A DNA stretch of 64,000 nt from Chloracidobacterium sp. (GCA_025057975.1 JANWUV010000005.1:1-64000), one strand, 5' to 3'. Shown: positions 7,778-17,858, counted from the first letter of the stretch. Program-made: numbers and translations. The notes: generated by a model from the sequence alone, not told the origin.

Positions 7778-9754
7778 TTAGAGGGCAGTTTGCCGGAGCA
7801 TCCGCGCAAGCGCGGCGGCGGTCGGTCGGTCGGCTGGACGCTTAGCTAGCGCCGCGTTGATGGCGTTAACCAGTCCCGACGGGGCGTCCGGCCGCCAATC
7901 CCAAATTGGTGCCGGCGTCGCATGCAGGATGGCGTCCAAGACTTCGTAGTACGACTTGCCGTCGAAGGGCAGCCGGCCGGTTGTCATTTCGTACAGCACA
8001 ATCCCTAGCGAAAACACGTCTCCGGCGAGGGAGGCGTGGGCGTCGTTCGCCGCCTGTTCTGGAGACATGTACGTAACTGTGCCGACTAGAACACCGGGTT
8101 CAGTGATGTCGGAGACAGCAGGCAAGTGGTCATCCGAAGCCGACATTGGCGTTCCTTCTGTTCCGACATCCAGCTTGGCGAGGCCAAAATCAATGATGTG
8201 GACATTACCCTCGGCGTCAAGTTGCAGATTGGACGGCTTGATGTCGCGGTGAACCACGCCGCCGGCATGGGCCGCCGCCAGCCCTTCGGCGGCCTGCGCC
8301 CCAATGCGGCACACGTCAGCGCAGGTAAAGCGCCCCTGTTCACGTAGACACTGCGCGATGGTTTTGCCTCGGATGTATTCCATCACCAGATAGGGTACGC
8401 CTTCGACTTCGCCAATCTCGTACAGAGTAGCGATGTTGGGGTGGTTGAGGTTGGACACCATGCGGGCTTCGCGCAGAAAGCGCCGCCGGGTTTCCGATTG
8501 GTGGGCGTAGCGGGCTTTGAGCACCTTGATAGCGACCTTGCGGCCGAGTTCGCCGTCGCGCGCCAGAAAAACATCGCCCATGCCGCCGCCGCCTAACCGC
8601 TCAATGACCTCGAACCGCCCAAAGCGCGTCGGCGTCGCCGCCCCGTTCAACTGCAGCGACTGGGTGTCATCCTGTGAGGTTGGCTGCAGCAGCGCTGGAA
8701 TTTCGAGCGTCGGCGGCACGGTGACGTGTTCGCCGACGCTGCGAACCGGACGAAGCACAAGCGGCAGAAAACGCCGTGAAAACCAGCGCGGGCTCCCATC
8801 GGCTTCCAAGACGACATACCCAGCGCGCTTGAAATCCTCGAAGACATAAGTGTGTTCCCGCAGAATAGGTTGCCCCGATGCCAGCGCCTGACACACCGCC
8901 CGCTCGTCCGCCGAGAAATGCTCCCATAGATAGCGAAAGTGGCCCCGCACCTCGTCGTCAAAGGCTTCCTCCACCGCCGCAAGGTCGAGGCGGCCGCTCT
9001 CCTGAAGCTGTTCAAAGTAAATCGAACAGGCGATTTGCAGGTAAAAGGGAAAATTGCCGCTCAACCGCCGGATCTCGTCGGCGTACGGAGCAAGCGGGAT
9101 GCCCGCCGCTTCGGACGGTTGCACAATCAGTTCGGTAGCTTCATCGTCGGGAAAAGCGCGTAAGTAGATGTTTGTGAAGATGTTGAAAAACGGGGAGTCG
9201 GCGATCTGCTCGGCGTGACACAGTTCCTGAAGGTCACGCCCCGACGAAGTTACATACGCTACTTCGTAGTTGTTCGCCAGCGCCCGGAGAAAGGCGAAGA
9301 AATCCGCCGAAAAGGCGCGGTTCGAGGTCAGAATGTCAAACTCGTCGAAGACGGCGATCAGCTTGCGGTGGGTCGCCCGCAGCGTATCAAGCGCCGCGTG
9401 TATGCCGTCGAAGCCGCATTTGCCGCTGGGAGGCAACGCCGCACTGCGTTCGATTTCCACCAGCCAAGCGTCCAGAAAATCATCCAGCGTAATGCGCCGC
9501 CGCTGCTGCAAATCAAAAAACACAAAGACATACTCTTCCGGCCGCGACAAATACCGCTCGCGTACGGACGGTGCGCACAGGTAGTTCAGCAATGACGACT
9601 TACCGATACGTCGGTCACCGACGACGGCGATGGACTGCGGTCGTCCGGCTCCCAGCCGCGAGAAAATCCGCGCGACTTCGCGCCGGCGACCGTAAAACTG
9701 CGCTGGGTCTCGAATGGCGACGCGGTTGAGGTAGGGATTGATCGTTTTGGTCAT
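7778..9754 (-). CDS. AAA/STAND-type ATPase fused to a Ser/Thr protein kinase
   Basis: A 658-residue cytoplasmic protein. Residues 1 to about 330 form a P-loop ATPase of the type seen in prokaryotic STAND-like proteins, with Walker A GDRRIGKSS (46-54), Walker B LIAVFDEFDIL, and a winged-helix-like stretch after it. Residues 378-658 form a complete Hanks-type kinase: Gly loop GGGGMG, catalytic Lys in VAIKVL (about 410), HRDIKPSN (about 502), DFG (about 522), and MSPEQ. There is no membrane helix or extracellular sensor, so the ATPase part probably does the sensing or switching. The ATG at 9754 is preferred over an upstream frame to 9847 because the conserved sequence begins at NPYLNR. It is followed by intergenic sequence before the metal-pump operon. 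Confidence 0.9.
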   Translation of the reverse strand: MTKTINPYLNRVAIRDPAQFYGRRREVARIFSRLGAGRPQSIAVVGDRRIGKSSLLNYLCAPSVRERYLSRPEEYVFVFFDLQQRRRITLDDFLDAWLVEIERSAALPPSGKCGFDGIHAALDTLRATHRKLIAVFDEFDILTSNRAFSADFFAFLRALANNYEVAYVTSSGRDLQELCHAEQIADSPFFNIFTNIYLRAFPDDEATELIVQPSEAAGIPLAPYADEIRRLSGNFPFYLQIACSIYFEQLQESGRLDLAAVEEAFDDEVRGHFRYLWEHFSADERAVCQALASGQPILREHTYVFEDFKRAGYVVLEADGSPRWFSRRFLPLVLRPVRSVGEHVTVPPTLEIPALLQPTSQDDTQSLQLNGAATPTRFGRFEVIERLGGGGMGDVFLARDGELGRKVAIKVLKARYAHQSETRRRFLREARMVSNLNHPNIATLYEIGEVEGVPYLVMEYIRGKTIAQCLREQGRFTCADVCRIGAQAAEGLAAAHAGGVVHRDIKPSNLQLDAEGNVHIIDFGLAKLDVGTEGTPMSASDDHLPAVSDITEPGVLVGTVTYMSPEQAANDAHASLAGDVFSLGIVLYEMTTGRLPFDGKSYYEVLDAILHATPAPIWDWRPDAPSGLVNAINAALAKRPADRPTAAALARMLRQTAL

Positions 9755-9785
9755 ATTGCGCCCGCCGCAAACTCCCGCCGCAAAC

Positions 9786-10772
9786 TTAGGAATGAGACTG
9801 CTGCGAGTCGGCGACCGACAGTTGATCGGCAGGGAGCGCTTCCGCAATCCGCTCCCGCAGCACGGCCGCCGAATGCCGCAGCGCCGCCAGTTCCGAGTCG
9901 TCCAGCGCCGGCAAGATGCTGGTTTCGAGTCCGGTTTGCCCGACGATGCTCGGCAGACTCAAGCAAACCCCCGACACCCCATACGCTCCCTGCAAACGGA
10001 CGCTGACCGGCAGGACGCTGCGTTGATCGTCGAGAATGGTCCGCGCCAGCCGGGCGATGACCAAACCAATGGCAAGGTTGGTGTAGCCCTTCCGCTCGAT
10101 GATGTCGTAGGCGCTGCGGCGCGTTCGCTCAAAAATGGCGTCCAGCGCCGGACGGTCATAAGGACGGCCGTTAATGACGTTGCCAATTAGGGGCAAACCG
10201 CCGATGTGGGCGTTGCTCCAGACGGGAAATTCCGTATCGCCGTGCTCGCCCAGAATGTAGGCATGCACTGAGCGTGGGTCTACGCCGTAGTGTTCCCCTA
10301 GCAAACTGCGAAACCGCGCCGTGTCGAGCATGGTCCCTGTGCCGATGATCAGCCGCGCCGGCCGTCTGGATAGCGCCTGCGCCACATAGGTCAACACGTC
10401 CACCGGATTGGTCGCAATCACGAGCAGCGCCTGCGGCGCGTGGCGATCCAGTTCAGCCAGAATGGCGCGAAAGACGGCGACGTTGCGCTCCATCAGGTCC
10501 ATCCGCGTCTCACCGGGCCGCTGGCCGACTCCGGCGGCGATAATCACCAACTGCGCCTCAGCCAAGTCGGCGTAGTCCCCGACGCGCACGCGCGTCGGGC
10601 CGGCAAACGGCTGCCCATGCATCAGGTCAAGCGCTTCGCCTTCCGCACGGCGCTGATCCTTGTCAATCAGAATGAGGTCGCCGGCCGTCCGCTGCATAAA
10701 CAGCGCATACGCCGCCGCGACGCCGACATTCCCCGTCCCGACAATGCCGATGGTTCGCTTCTGGATGACCAT
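9786..10772 (-). CDS. ldh: L-lactate dehydrogenase
   Basis: A 328-residue NAD-dependent 2-hydroxyacid dehydrogenase interconverting pyruvate and L-lactate in the cytoplasm. It has the Rossmann motif GIVGTGNVG, GTGTMLDTARFR, and the catalytic-His segment ILGEHGDTEFPVWS. In the specificity loop GVGQRPGETRMDL a Gln occupies the position that is Gln in lactate but Arg in malate dehydrogenases, so lactate is the likely substrate. The ATG at 10772 is preceded by GAGGAG. The next gene on the strand (AAA-kinase) starts 31 bases after the stop. Confidence 0.93.
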   Translation of the reverse strand: MVIQKRTIGIVGTGNVGVAAAYALFMQRTAGDLILIDKDQRRAEGEALDLMHGQPFAGPTRVRVGDYADLAEAQLVIIAAGVGQRPGETRMDLMERNVAVFRAILAELDRHAPQALLVIATNPVDVLTYVAQALSRRPARLIIGTGTMLDTARFRSLLGEHYGVDPRSVHAYILGEHGDTEFPVWSNAHIGGLPLIGNVINGRPYDRPALDAIFERTRRSAYDIIERKGYTNLAIGLVIARLARTILDDQRSVLPVSVRLQGAYGVSGVCLSLPSIVGQTGLETSILPALDDSELAALRHSAAVLRERIAEALPADQLSVADSQQSHS

Positions 10773-10918
10773 GCCTGCGCTCCTCGTCGGAAAACTTGCT
10801 GTGGGTTAAGGATACATCGCCCTTCGGTAGAATCTAAGCCGTTGCTTGGCGGTCGCCTCAGACGTAAAGCGCTGCCTTACCCCCCCCACACACACACAGA
10901 CGCTGACGGAGTTGCTGC

Positions 10919-11740
10919 ATGAAGTCATCGCCTTCCCGTTGTCTTTTACGGTGGTTTTTGAGGCCTTTGCTCTGGGGAGTGTTGGGCGCGACGGCTGCGC
11001 AAGCGCAACAGGCAATCGAACATGCCCTCGGCCGACATCACACCGAAGGGACGCCACTTCATCATGCACGAGACCCAGTGGCGACCGTAGAACCCGGGCC
11101 GCTACTGGTACGGAACGAACTTCTACTGCTACGGCATCGGTAAGAACACTGAGTTGGCGTTGACGACGTACAACAGCGGCACGCCGCAAGCGCCAATGAA
11201 AACATTGGCGTCAGGTTCAAAGCCGCCGTCCTGTTTTTCCAGAAGAAACACCCCAAGTTGGAAGTCAAGTGGACGTTTGGACAAATGCTGATCTACAACT
11301 TGCGCGGCAAGGGGTTGGGCGGCTTTACGTACTCACACGGCAGCTTGGTGCTGCCGAAGACGCACACCCGCCTCACCGCCGGCGTCAGCTTCGGGACGCG
11401 GAATCTCTTCAAAAAGACCACGGTTCACCCTATCGCCGCGTTCGAGCAGCCCATCATTAAGCACCGGCTGTATCCTGTTGGGTGAGTGGTTTTACGGCCG
11501 GCATGACTTCGGCTTCTTCACGCCGGGCGTCCTGTTTCATCCGGCCAAGATCACATGATCGTCGTCGCCTACAAGATTCCCAATCACCCGTCCAACGGTA
11601 AGAGCGGTCTGGTGATTGAGTACGGCTTCTTTTGCGGCGGCAAGGAAAACGGCGGCGGGCATCACGATCACGACGACAATCAGCACTTGCCGCCGACGCC
11701 TAAGCTGGCGCCCAAGCCCAACGCCGCCCTGCGTCCGTAG
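10919..11740 (+). pseudogene. Decayed secreted/outer-membrane protein gene with several frameshifts
   Basis: The start encodes a clear signal peptide (positively charged MKSSPSRCLLRWFLRP, hydrophobic core, cleavage after AQAQ). The reading then breaks at several points. The frame moves near 11025 to SADITPKGRHFIMHETQ, meets an in-frame TAG at 11088, and continues as NPGRYWYGTNFYCYGIG. It shifts near 11194 to IGVRFKAAVLFFQ, near 11480 to GEWFYGRHDFGFFTPGVLFHP, and near 11555 to VAYKIPNHPSNGKSGLVIEYG. It ends in a His/Asp-rich and Pro-rich tail. The joined text reads as one protein of about 270 residues rich in beta-strand patterns. At least four frame changes plus a stop argue for true decay rather than one sequencing error. 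The original function is not known to me. Confidence 0.8.
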
Positions 11741-11850
11741 GCAGGTGAAGGCAAGAGCCGGTTTCGCGGATTTCCTTTGACAGCCGACGGTGAGACCGGT
11801 ACATTCCACGACCTACTGTCGCGTCGTCGGTTTGGCGTCGGGCGGCTTGC

Positions 11851-11922
<72 letters not shown>

Positions 11923-12037
11923 CCACGTTGATCCCGTCCGGATGCCGAACCGACGGCGCGGCTTTGTCTGTAGGCGTGGGTATTGACCACGCAATCTTTT
12001 GGGGGCGAGGAATGTTGGGAAGTTCCTCGTGACGTGT

Positions 12038-13966
12038 ATGGAGTCATCCGCCGCGCACTCCGCGGCCGCTGGTTTGACGGCCTTTCGTGTCCTTCAGGCG
12101 CGCGACGCCGAGTCCGCCAAACGCGCCATTGCGGCGCGGGTTAACGGCGAACTGTGCGACCTAAGCTACGTCGTGTCGGAAACCGACCTGGTAGAGCCGG
12201 TGCTTCCCGAAGACCCGGAAGCGCTGGAGATTTACCGTCACTCGACGGCGCACCTGCTGGCCGCCGCTGTTCTCGATTTGTTCCCGGACACCAAGTTGGG
12301 CGCAGGGCCGGCGCTCAAAGATGACCCCAAGGGGGGCTTTTACTACGACTTTCTTCAGGAAAAGCCCTTTACGCCCGATGATCTGGTGCGCATCGAGAAG
12401 CGCATGCGGGAAATCGTCAAGCGCAACGTTCCGTTTCAGCGCGTTGAAATGACCCGTGAAGAAGCGCTGCGGAGGTTCAGCGCCGATGAACTCAAATGCT
12501 ACTTCATTAGGGAGAAGGGCGGCGAAAACCCCAGTTTTTACACCCTCGGCGACCGGTTCATTGACTTTTGTCGCGGTCCGCATGTGCCCAGCGCCGGGCG
12601 CATTAAGGCGTTCAAGCTGCTTTCGGTTGCTGGCGCGTACTGGCTAGGCGATGAAAAGAACCCGCAGATGCAGCGCATCTACGGCACATCGTTTTTCACC
12701 CAGGAGGAACTCGACGCTTGGCTTCAGCAACGGGAAGAAGCCGCCAAGCGCGACCATCGTAAGCTCGGCAGGGAACTCGACCTGTTTAGCTTTACGGAGG
12801 AGGTCGGCAGTGGACTGGCGCTGTTCCATCCGAAGGGGGCGCTGATTTTGCACCTGTTGCAAGAGTTTCTCTATGACGAGTTGCTGGCGCGCGGCTACGA
12901 CTTGGTGCGCACGCCTCACATTGCGTCCAGTCGGCTGTGGGAAACGTCGGGACATACGGCTAAGTATCGCAGCGATATGTACCCCGCCATGCAGTTTGAG
13001 GACGAGCCGGTTGCATACCAACTCAAGCCGATGAACTGCCCGTTTCACATCCAGATTTACAAATCTCAGCCGCGCAGTTATCGAGAGCTTCCGCTGCGCT
13101 ACGCTGAAATGGGCACGGTGTATCGCTATGAGCGGTCGGGCGTCCAGCACGGTCTGTTGCGCGTGCGCGGGTTTACGCAGGATGATGCGCACCTGTTCTG
13201 TACGCCGGAAACGCTCGAAGACGAAATTATCGGCTGCTTGGACTTTGCCCAGACGGTTTACGCCACGTTTGGTTTCGAGTACAAGATTGAGCTTTCCGTC
13301 CGTGACGCGCAGGATCACACGAAGTATCTAGGCGGCGACGAAGTGTGGACGTTGGCGGAAACAGCGCTGACGAAGGCGCTTAACAAGCTGGGGTTGTCCT
13401 ACACGCGCGTCGAGGGCGAGGCCGCCTTTTACGGCCCGAAGATTGACATCAAAGTCATTGACGCCATCCGGCGGACGTGGCAGTTGGCGACGATTCAGGT
13501 GGACTTCAATCTGCCGCAGCGGTTTGGGCTGGAATACATCGGCCCCGACAATCGGCCGCATACGCCGATTATGGTTCACCGCGCCATTCTGGGATCGCTG
13601 GAACGGTTTTTCGGGTTGCTAATTGAGCACTTCGGCGGCAAGTTCCCGGTGTGGCTGTCGCCGGTACAGGTCGCCGTCCTCCCCATTGCCGACCGGTTGA
13701 ACGACCATGCGGCGGCGGTCGCGCGGCGGCTACGTGCAGCCGGACTACGGGTTGAAGTGGACGCTCGCAGTGAAAAAATCGGCGCCAAGATTCGTCAGGC
13801 GCAGTTGCGCAAGATTCCCTACATGATTGTTTTGGGCGATCGTGAAGCCGAAACCGGCGACGTGGCGGTTCGGACGCGCAGCGAAGGCGACATTGGGACG
13901 CTTACTCTGGAAGCGTTTGTGGCCCGCGTCACCGACGAGACGCGGCGACGGCTGATGACGCCCTGA
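12038..13966 (+). CDS. thrS: Threonyl-tRNA synthetase
   Basis: A 642-residue class II synthetase charging tRNA-Thr, the same length as the E. coli enzyme. The order is TGS domain (about 10-70), the editing/SAD domain with [11 protein letters not shown] and the zinc-site [16 protein letters not shown] region, the catalytic core (motif 2 [21 protein letters not shown], motif 3 [13 protein letters not shown]), and the anticodon-binding domain ([12 protein letters not shown] to the end). The start is uncertain. ATG at 12038 is used, and GTG at 12029 lies at a better distance from GGGAAG. thrS is followed by infC, rpmI and rplT as in many bacteria. Confidence 0.96.
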   Translation: MESSAAHSAAAGLTAFRVLQARDAESAKRAIAARVNGELCDLSYVVSETDLVEPVLPEDPEALEIYRHSTAHLLAAAVLDLFPDTKLGAGPALKDDPKGGFYYDFLQEKPFTPDDLVRIEKRMREIVKRNVPFQRVEMTREEALRRFSADELKCYFIREKGGENPSFYTLGDRFIDFCRGPHVPSAGRIKAFKLLSVAGAYWLGDEKNPQMQRIYGTSFFTQEELDAWLQQREEAAKRDHRKLGRELDLFSFTEEVGSGLALFHPKGALILHLLQEFLYDELLARGYDLVRTPHIASSRLWETSGHTAKYRSDMYPAMQFEDEPVAYQLKPMNCPFHIQIYKSQPRSYRELPLRYAEMGTVYRYERSGVQHGLLRVRGFTQDDAHLFCTPETLEDEIIGCLDFAQTVYATFGFEYKIELSVRDAQDHTKYLGGDEVWTLAETALTKALNKLGLSYTRVEGEAAFYGPKIDIKVIDAIRRTWQLATIQVDFNLPQRFGLEYIGPDNRPHTPIMVHRAILGSLERFFGLLIEHFGGKFPVWLSPVQVAVLPIADRLNDHAAAVARRLRAAGLRVEVDARSEKIGAKIRQAQLRKIPYMIVLGDREAETGDVAVRTRSEGDIGTLTLEAFVARVTDETRRRLMTP

Positions 13967-14046
13967 GTCAACGGCCGCGTGCGTTGCGCGGCTCAACGGA
14001 AACCGGCATGGTCCTCGTGACATTGCCCTAACAAAGGAGTTGTCAT

Positions 14047-14589
14047 ATCGCCATCTCACCGCATCGAAGCGCCCGCGACCGTGGCCCACAAGTGCCTATC
14101 AATGAGCGGATTCGCCACCGTGAAGTGCGGGTTATAGACGAGGAAGGTCGTCAACTCGGCATCATGCCGCCCCATGAAGCGTTGGCGATCGCTCAGGAAC
14201 GAGGGCTGGACTTGGTGGAAGTCGCGCCCCAAGCTAACCCGCCGGTTTGTCGTATTATTGACTACGGCAAGTGGCAGTATGAACAAAAGAAGAAACAGCA
14301 CGAGGCTAAGAAAAAGCAAACCGTCATTTCGGTCAAGGAAATCAAGCTTCGCCCGGCGATTGGGGATCACGACTATGAGTTCAAGAAGAACAACGCCATT
14401 CGCGCTCTTGAAGAAGGCGACAAGGTAAAAGCCTCTGTGCGTTTTATTGGGCGTGAGATCACCCACCGCGAACTGGGCGAGCGCCTCTTGGCTCGTCTTG
14501 AAAAAGACCTTGCGCACGTAGCGACGGTAGAAGGTCGCCCTAAGATGGAAGGCATGACGATGTTTGTGATTTTCGCGCCGAAGAGATGA
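14047..14589 (+). CDS. infC: Translation initiation factor IF-3, rare ATC start codon
   Basis: A 180-residue factor that binds the 30S subunit and checks the start codon. The N-domain has [16 protein letters not shown], the basic linker [15 protein letters not shown], and the C-domain runs from [14 protein letters not shown] to FAPKR. The first ATG-type codon in frame is GTG at 14092, which would remove the usual leader. AGGAG at 14035-14039 sits seven bases before an in-frame ATC at 14047, giving exactly the common IF-3 length of 180. infC genes in many bacteria start with AUU or AUC, which IF-3 rejects, allowing self-limitation of its own synthesis. The same control is inferred here. Confidence 0.9.
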   Translation: MAISPHRSARDRGPQVPINERIRHREVRVIDEEGRQLGIMPPHEALAIAQERGLDLVEVAPQANPPVCRIIDYGKWQYEQKKKQHEAKKKQTVISVKEIKLRPAIGDHDYEFKKNNAIRALEEGDKVKASVRFIGREITHRELGERLLARLEKDLAHVATVEGRPKMEGMTMFVIFAPKR

Positions 14590-14682
14590 GCTGGCGGATG
14601 TTATGCGGCGTCTCCCGCGCCCGCTAGTTTCAGGGCGGCCGGCGTTGATACAGATTTTTCAGAAGGAGTTGCAGCATTAGCT

Positions 14683-14883
14683 ATGCCCAAATTGAAAACG
14701 CACAAAGGAGCCGCCAAGCGGTTCCGCTCGACAGCGAGCGGGCGCTTCAAGCGCGGACACTCTCATTGTCGTCACCTCTTGACCAAGAAATCGCCGAAGC
14801 GTCGTCGTCGTCTTGACATTGACACTTATGTGGCGCCGGCTGATGAGGCGAGGGTTCGGCGCATGCTGCCCTACGGCAACTAA
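14683..14883 (+). CDS. rpmI: 50S ribosomal protein L35
   Basis: A 66-residue, highly basic protein starting [20 protein letters not shown]. It is the usual L35 opening and length, with the conserved [14 protein letters not shown] stretch. The ATG follows AGAAGGAGTTGCAGC. It is the second ribosome gene of the infC-rpmI-rplT operon. The 93-base stretch between infC and rpmI has no ORF and could hold control elements, but no L20-binding structure could be shown by eye. Confidence 0.96.
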   Translation: MPKLKTHKGAAKRFRSTASGRFKRGHSHCRHLLTKKSPKRRRRLDIDTYVAPADEARVRRMLPYGN

Positions 14884-14910
14884 ACGTTTTCTGAGGAGTT
14901 CGGAAACGCT

Positions 14911-15267
14911 ATGCCCCGCGTCAAACGTGGAAATAAACGCCTTCAGCGACGTAAGAAGATTCTCAAGCTGGCTAAAGGCTACAAGATGACCAAAAGCAAG
15001 CTTTACCGCTCGGCAAAAGAGTCGGTTGAGCGAGCGTTGAAGTTTGCTTACATTGGTCGCCGCATCAAGAAGCGCGACTATCGGTCATTGTGGATTGTCC
15101 GCATCAATGCCGCCGCACGGCGGAACGGCCTCAGCTACAGCCGGTTTATGTACGGCCTCAAAAAGGCCGGCGTTACACTCGACCGCAAAATGCTGGCCAA
15201 CCTAGCAACGCTGGATGAGCAGAGCTTTGCCAGCCTAGTCTCGCAAGTGAAGCAGGCGCTTGCATGA
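14911..15267 (+). CDS. rplT: 50S ribosomal protein L20
   Basis: A 118-residue RNA-binding protein needed for early 50S assembly. It begins [20 protein letters not shown] with the long basic N-terminal extension and contains the conserved [21 protein letters not shown]. Length and order after rpmI are standard. In other bacteria L20 represses this operon by binding its leader. That cannot be shown here. Confidence 0.97.
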   Translation: MPRVKRGNKRLQRRKKILKLAKGYKMTKSKLYRSAKESVERALKFAYIGRRIKKRDYRSLWIVRINAAARRNGLSYSRFMYGLKKAGVTLDRKMLANLATLDEQSFASLVSQVKQALA

Positions 15268-15325
15268 GATAAGACGCCCGTGAGGCGCGTCGCTCCGCGA
15301 ACACCTTCCTCAATCCCAGATTCTC

Positions 15326-15353
15326 AAGGACGGGTCTTAGTAAACCCGCCCTT
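15326..15353. terminator. Hairpin between convergent rplT and DUF1844 genes
   Basis: AAGGACGGGT (15326-15335) pairs with ACCCGCCCTT (15344-15353), with one mismatch and an eight-base loop. It lies between the ends of rplT and the convergent DUF1844 gene, the expected place for a two-way terminator. No U-tract follows on either strand, so intrinsic termination is not assured. Confidence 0.35.
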
Positions 15354-15371
15354 CGATTGAGACTGCATCCG

Positions 15372-15824
15372 TTAGGTGTCTTTGCGGACACTGGCAGCCA
15401 TACGGTTGGTGATGGCGACGAATTGCATCCGCAAGGATGAAAGGGTGTCCTGAAGCTGGCGTTCCTCGGCTGGCGCTAAGTTCCCTTTGGTTTTCTCCGC
15501 CAACATACCAAGGATGTCTATGTAGTGTCGCCCGCCCTCGATATCGGGCGGCATGCGCCCATACTGCGGATGCTCTATGATGCCGAGCATCACCATGGCG
15601 TTGGTGGCCAACTCAAGGACGAAATCACTAAACAATGGATCTTCCTTGGGCGTCGCCAGCTCGCTTGGCGTTTGGTTCACAGGCGGCGCTGGAGCTGCAT
15701 CGTGTCTTGTCGCCGCAGCCTCTTCTTCTGAGGCGTCGCGTTCAATGTTCACGCGAAGGGTTCCGTCGGGATTGAACAACCGGCGATCACTGACTTTGAA
15801 CGACGAAGGCGCTTCTTCACTCAT
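15372..15824 (-). CDS. DUF1844 domain protein
   Basis: A 150-residue soluble protein. The first 65 residues are polar and probably disordered (FKVSDRRLFNPDGTLR, then a Glu/Ala/Pro-rich stretch). The C-terminal part is the DUF1844 domain: FSDFVLELATNAMVMLGI, then DILGMLAEKTKGNLAPAEE and LSSLRMQFVAI. The biochemical role of the family is unknown. The gene is convergent to rplT and shares no operon with the redoxin gene upstream on the same strand (230 bases apart). Confidence 0.85.
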   Translation of the reverse strand: MSEEAPSSFKVSDRRLFNPDGTLRVNIERDASEEEAAATRHDAAPAPPVNQTPSELATPKEDPLFSDFVLELATNAMVMLGIIEHPQYGRMPPDIEGGRHYIDILGMLAEKTKGNLAPAEERQLQDTLSSLRMQFVAITNRMAASVRKDT

Positions 15825-16054
15825 GGGAAATGGCTCTCCATTTCAGCGATACCAGTCTCAGACTTGCAGAGCCGCTTGTGGCTTTCAACTCCATGCATGC
15901 AGTGGTGAACAGTGAACTCGTACGCCGTAGCCCGACGCGCTGACGTGTGAAGGGGACGCAATAGAGAGATGTTCGCCGCCCGCCTGCACGGATTCGGAGC
16001 AGAAGGTCGGCGCGGCCCAAAGGGCTCGCCGACCGCAACCACCACTGCGACAAC

Positions 16055-16699
16055 CTACGATGCGTATTTGACGCTACAACCATACGGCTTGGTTCTCGGC
16101 GTAGCCACCGGCTTTCCAGCCATAGCCGCGTCAAGCGCCGCTTCAACGTAGTTGATCTTGGCTTTCTCGTTAACATCGGTGGAAGCCGAATCGTCAATCG
16201 CTCCCTGATAAATCAGGTTACCCTGCGGATCAATGACGAACATGTGCGGCGTCGTTTTTGCGCCGTATGCCTTACCGATCTTTCCATCCGTATCAATCAG
16301 GTACGCCGTCGGCGCGGCGTTGCGCTCTTTGAGTTTGGCGTTGATTTCAGCTGGCGTGAAGTATCCCTGCTTACCGACGGCGGAAGAGTTAATCGAGAGC
16401 CAAATGACGCCCTTGGCGGTGTATTTGCGCTGCAGAGCCTGCATGTTACCGCTCTTGTAGTGGCGCACCACGAAGGGGCAGTCAAAGTTGACCCATTCTA
16501 GTACAACAAACTTGCCTTTGAAATCGCTCAGGGAATGTGTTTTGCCGTTGCTGTCCACGGCTGTGAAGGGCGGTGCCGGTGTCCCAGTCGCCAGCTCGAC
16601 CGCCACCGTCTCGGCTGTCTTGACGGCGGCGCAGGCCGCAACGAACAACGCCGCGACCAGCGCGCACAGCGCCGATGCGCGTTTGAGTGTCATACGCAT
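16055..16699 (-). CDS. Redoxin/AhpC-TSA family thioredoxin-fold protein, probable lipoprotein
   Basis: A 214-residue thioredoxin-fold protein. The N-terminus is a signal peptide ending in FVAAC, a plausible lipobox, so membrane attachment in the periplasm is likely. The fold region has GTPAPPF, WVNFDCPFVVRHY with a single conserved Cys in place of CxxC, and TTPHMFVIDPQGNLIYQG with the cis-Pro. The single-Cys CPFVVRHY type is a redoxin family of unknown partner, not a classical thioredoxin. A peroxidase or thiol-transfer role is possible. The start at 16699 has GAGGAG eight bases upstream. Confidence 0.85.
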   Translation of the reverse strand: MRMTLKRASALCALVAALFVAACAAVKTAETVAVELATGTPAPPFTAVDSNGKTHSLSDFKGKFVVLEWVNFDCPFVVRHYKSGNMQALQRKYTAKGVIWLSINSSAVGKQGYFTPAEINAKLKERNAAPTAYLIDTDGKIGKAYGAKTTPHMFVIDPQGNLIYQGAIDDSASTDVNEKAKINYVEAALDAAMAGKPVATPRTKPYGCSVKYAS

Positions 16700-16940
16700 T
16701 TTTCAAGCTCCTCGAAAAATGTTTGACGGTTGGTCGGCGGCTCATCCGAACGCCGTCGTGCGTGGACTGGGCGTAGGGCTCCGCCTCTGCGACGCCGCCC
16801 GTGTGACGCCGACGCCTTACCGTGCGGGCATTCTAGTGTGGAACGAGCGTTCTGACGATGCTTTTTGGCGGGCGGACACGTTAGCGCGACTTGAACGCCG
16901 GCTGAAACTCCGGCAACCTACTGTTTGTTATTTGCCCGTT

Positions 16941-17858
16941 ATGTCCACCAGTGTTCACGCCAAGGCTTCCCCATCCCACGTCGCTTCCGCGACCGAGCCG
17001 GTTCGGTTTGATTTTTTCTACCGCATTGGTCTTACGTTCCACCGCATCTTCCCGGCTGTCGCCGATTTGGCCAGTAATGAGGTGTACGTTTCAGCCTCGG
17101 CAATTGCGTTCAATGCGCTGCTGGCGCTGTATCCGTTTCTGCTGCTAGTGCTCCTGATGTGCCGGGAAGTGCTCCACTGGGACGCCGGTGTTGAAACAAC
17201 CTTCTTCCTGCTCAAGGCGGCGTACCTACCGGTCGCTGAAGATTTTATTGTCCGCAATCTGCGGGTGGTGCTGGAGGAACACGCCAACCGGGGTGTCGCC
17301 CTGTTTTCCGTTGCGGCGTTGATTTTTACGAGCGCCGGCATTTTCACGCCGCTAGAACTCGCCCTCAACCGTGCTTGGCGGGTCAAGCGTCCCCGCAGCG
17401 GGTGGAAGAGCCAGTTGTTGGCGATGGGGTTGGTGCTTGTATGCGGCGCTTGCTTCCTGGCAATTGTCGCCCTAACGGCCGGATTGCAGTGGCTGGCGAC
17501 GCACTCCATCGGCCGCTTCGGTGGCCCGCGCATAGCGACGGTGGCTGCGCTGGTTGGGGCCAAAGTCTTGTCGCTCCCGATCACCATCGGGATGCTGTTC
17601 GGGCTGTATATGATTTTACCGAGCGAGCGTCCAGCGGCGCGGCGGGTTTTGCCGATGGCGGTGTGGGTTGGACTGCTCTGGGAAGCTGCCCACTACATTT
17701 TCGTGGCCTGTCTGCCGCTGCTGGATTTTCGGAAGACGTACGGCCCTTTCTACGTCACCGTGTCGCTGGTGATGTGGGCGTTTGTCTCATCGCTGTTACT
17801 GCTACTAGGCGCAAACCTCGCGGCGCTGGACGCTGCCGCGCCCTCACGCCACACGTGA
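16941..17858 (+). CDS. YihY/UPF0761 family inner-membrane protein
   Basis: A 305-residue membrane protein once called ribonuclease BN, for which no nuclease role holds. It shows about six helices. Family landmarks are SASAIAFNALLALYPFLLLVLL in the first helix, GIFTPLELALNRAWRVKRPR, and FRKTYGPFYVTVSLVMWAFVSSLLLLLGANL near the C-terminus. The ATG at 16941 is a guess: the open frame runs back to 16488, but upstream codons overlap the redoxin promoter region and lack family similarity. It is followed by aroC 34 bases downstream on the same strand. Confidence 0.82.
   Translation: MSTSVHAKASPSHVASATEPVRFDFFYRIGLTFHRIFPAVADLASNEVYVSASAIAFNALLALYPFLLLVLLMCREVLHWDAGVETTFFLLKAAYLPVAEDFIVRNLRVVLEEHANRGVALFSVAALIFTSAGIFTPLELALNRAWRVKRPRSGWKSQLLAMGLVLVCGACFLAIVALTAGLQWLATHSIGRFGGPRIATVAALVGAKVLSLPITIGMLFGLYMILPSERPAARRVLPMAVWVGLLWEAAHYIFVACLPLLDFRKTYGPFYVTVSLVMWAFVSSLLLLLGANLAALDAAAPSRHT

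Noticed and set aside
11999-12037. Longer thrS start at 11999
   Set aside because: Adds residues with no family counterpart and lacks a ribosome-binding site.
16055-16699. Redoxin as a selenoprotein
   Set aside because: The active-site codon is an ordinary Cys codon and the frame has no in-frame TGA.
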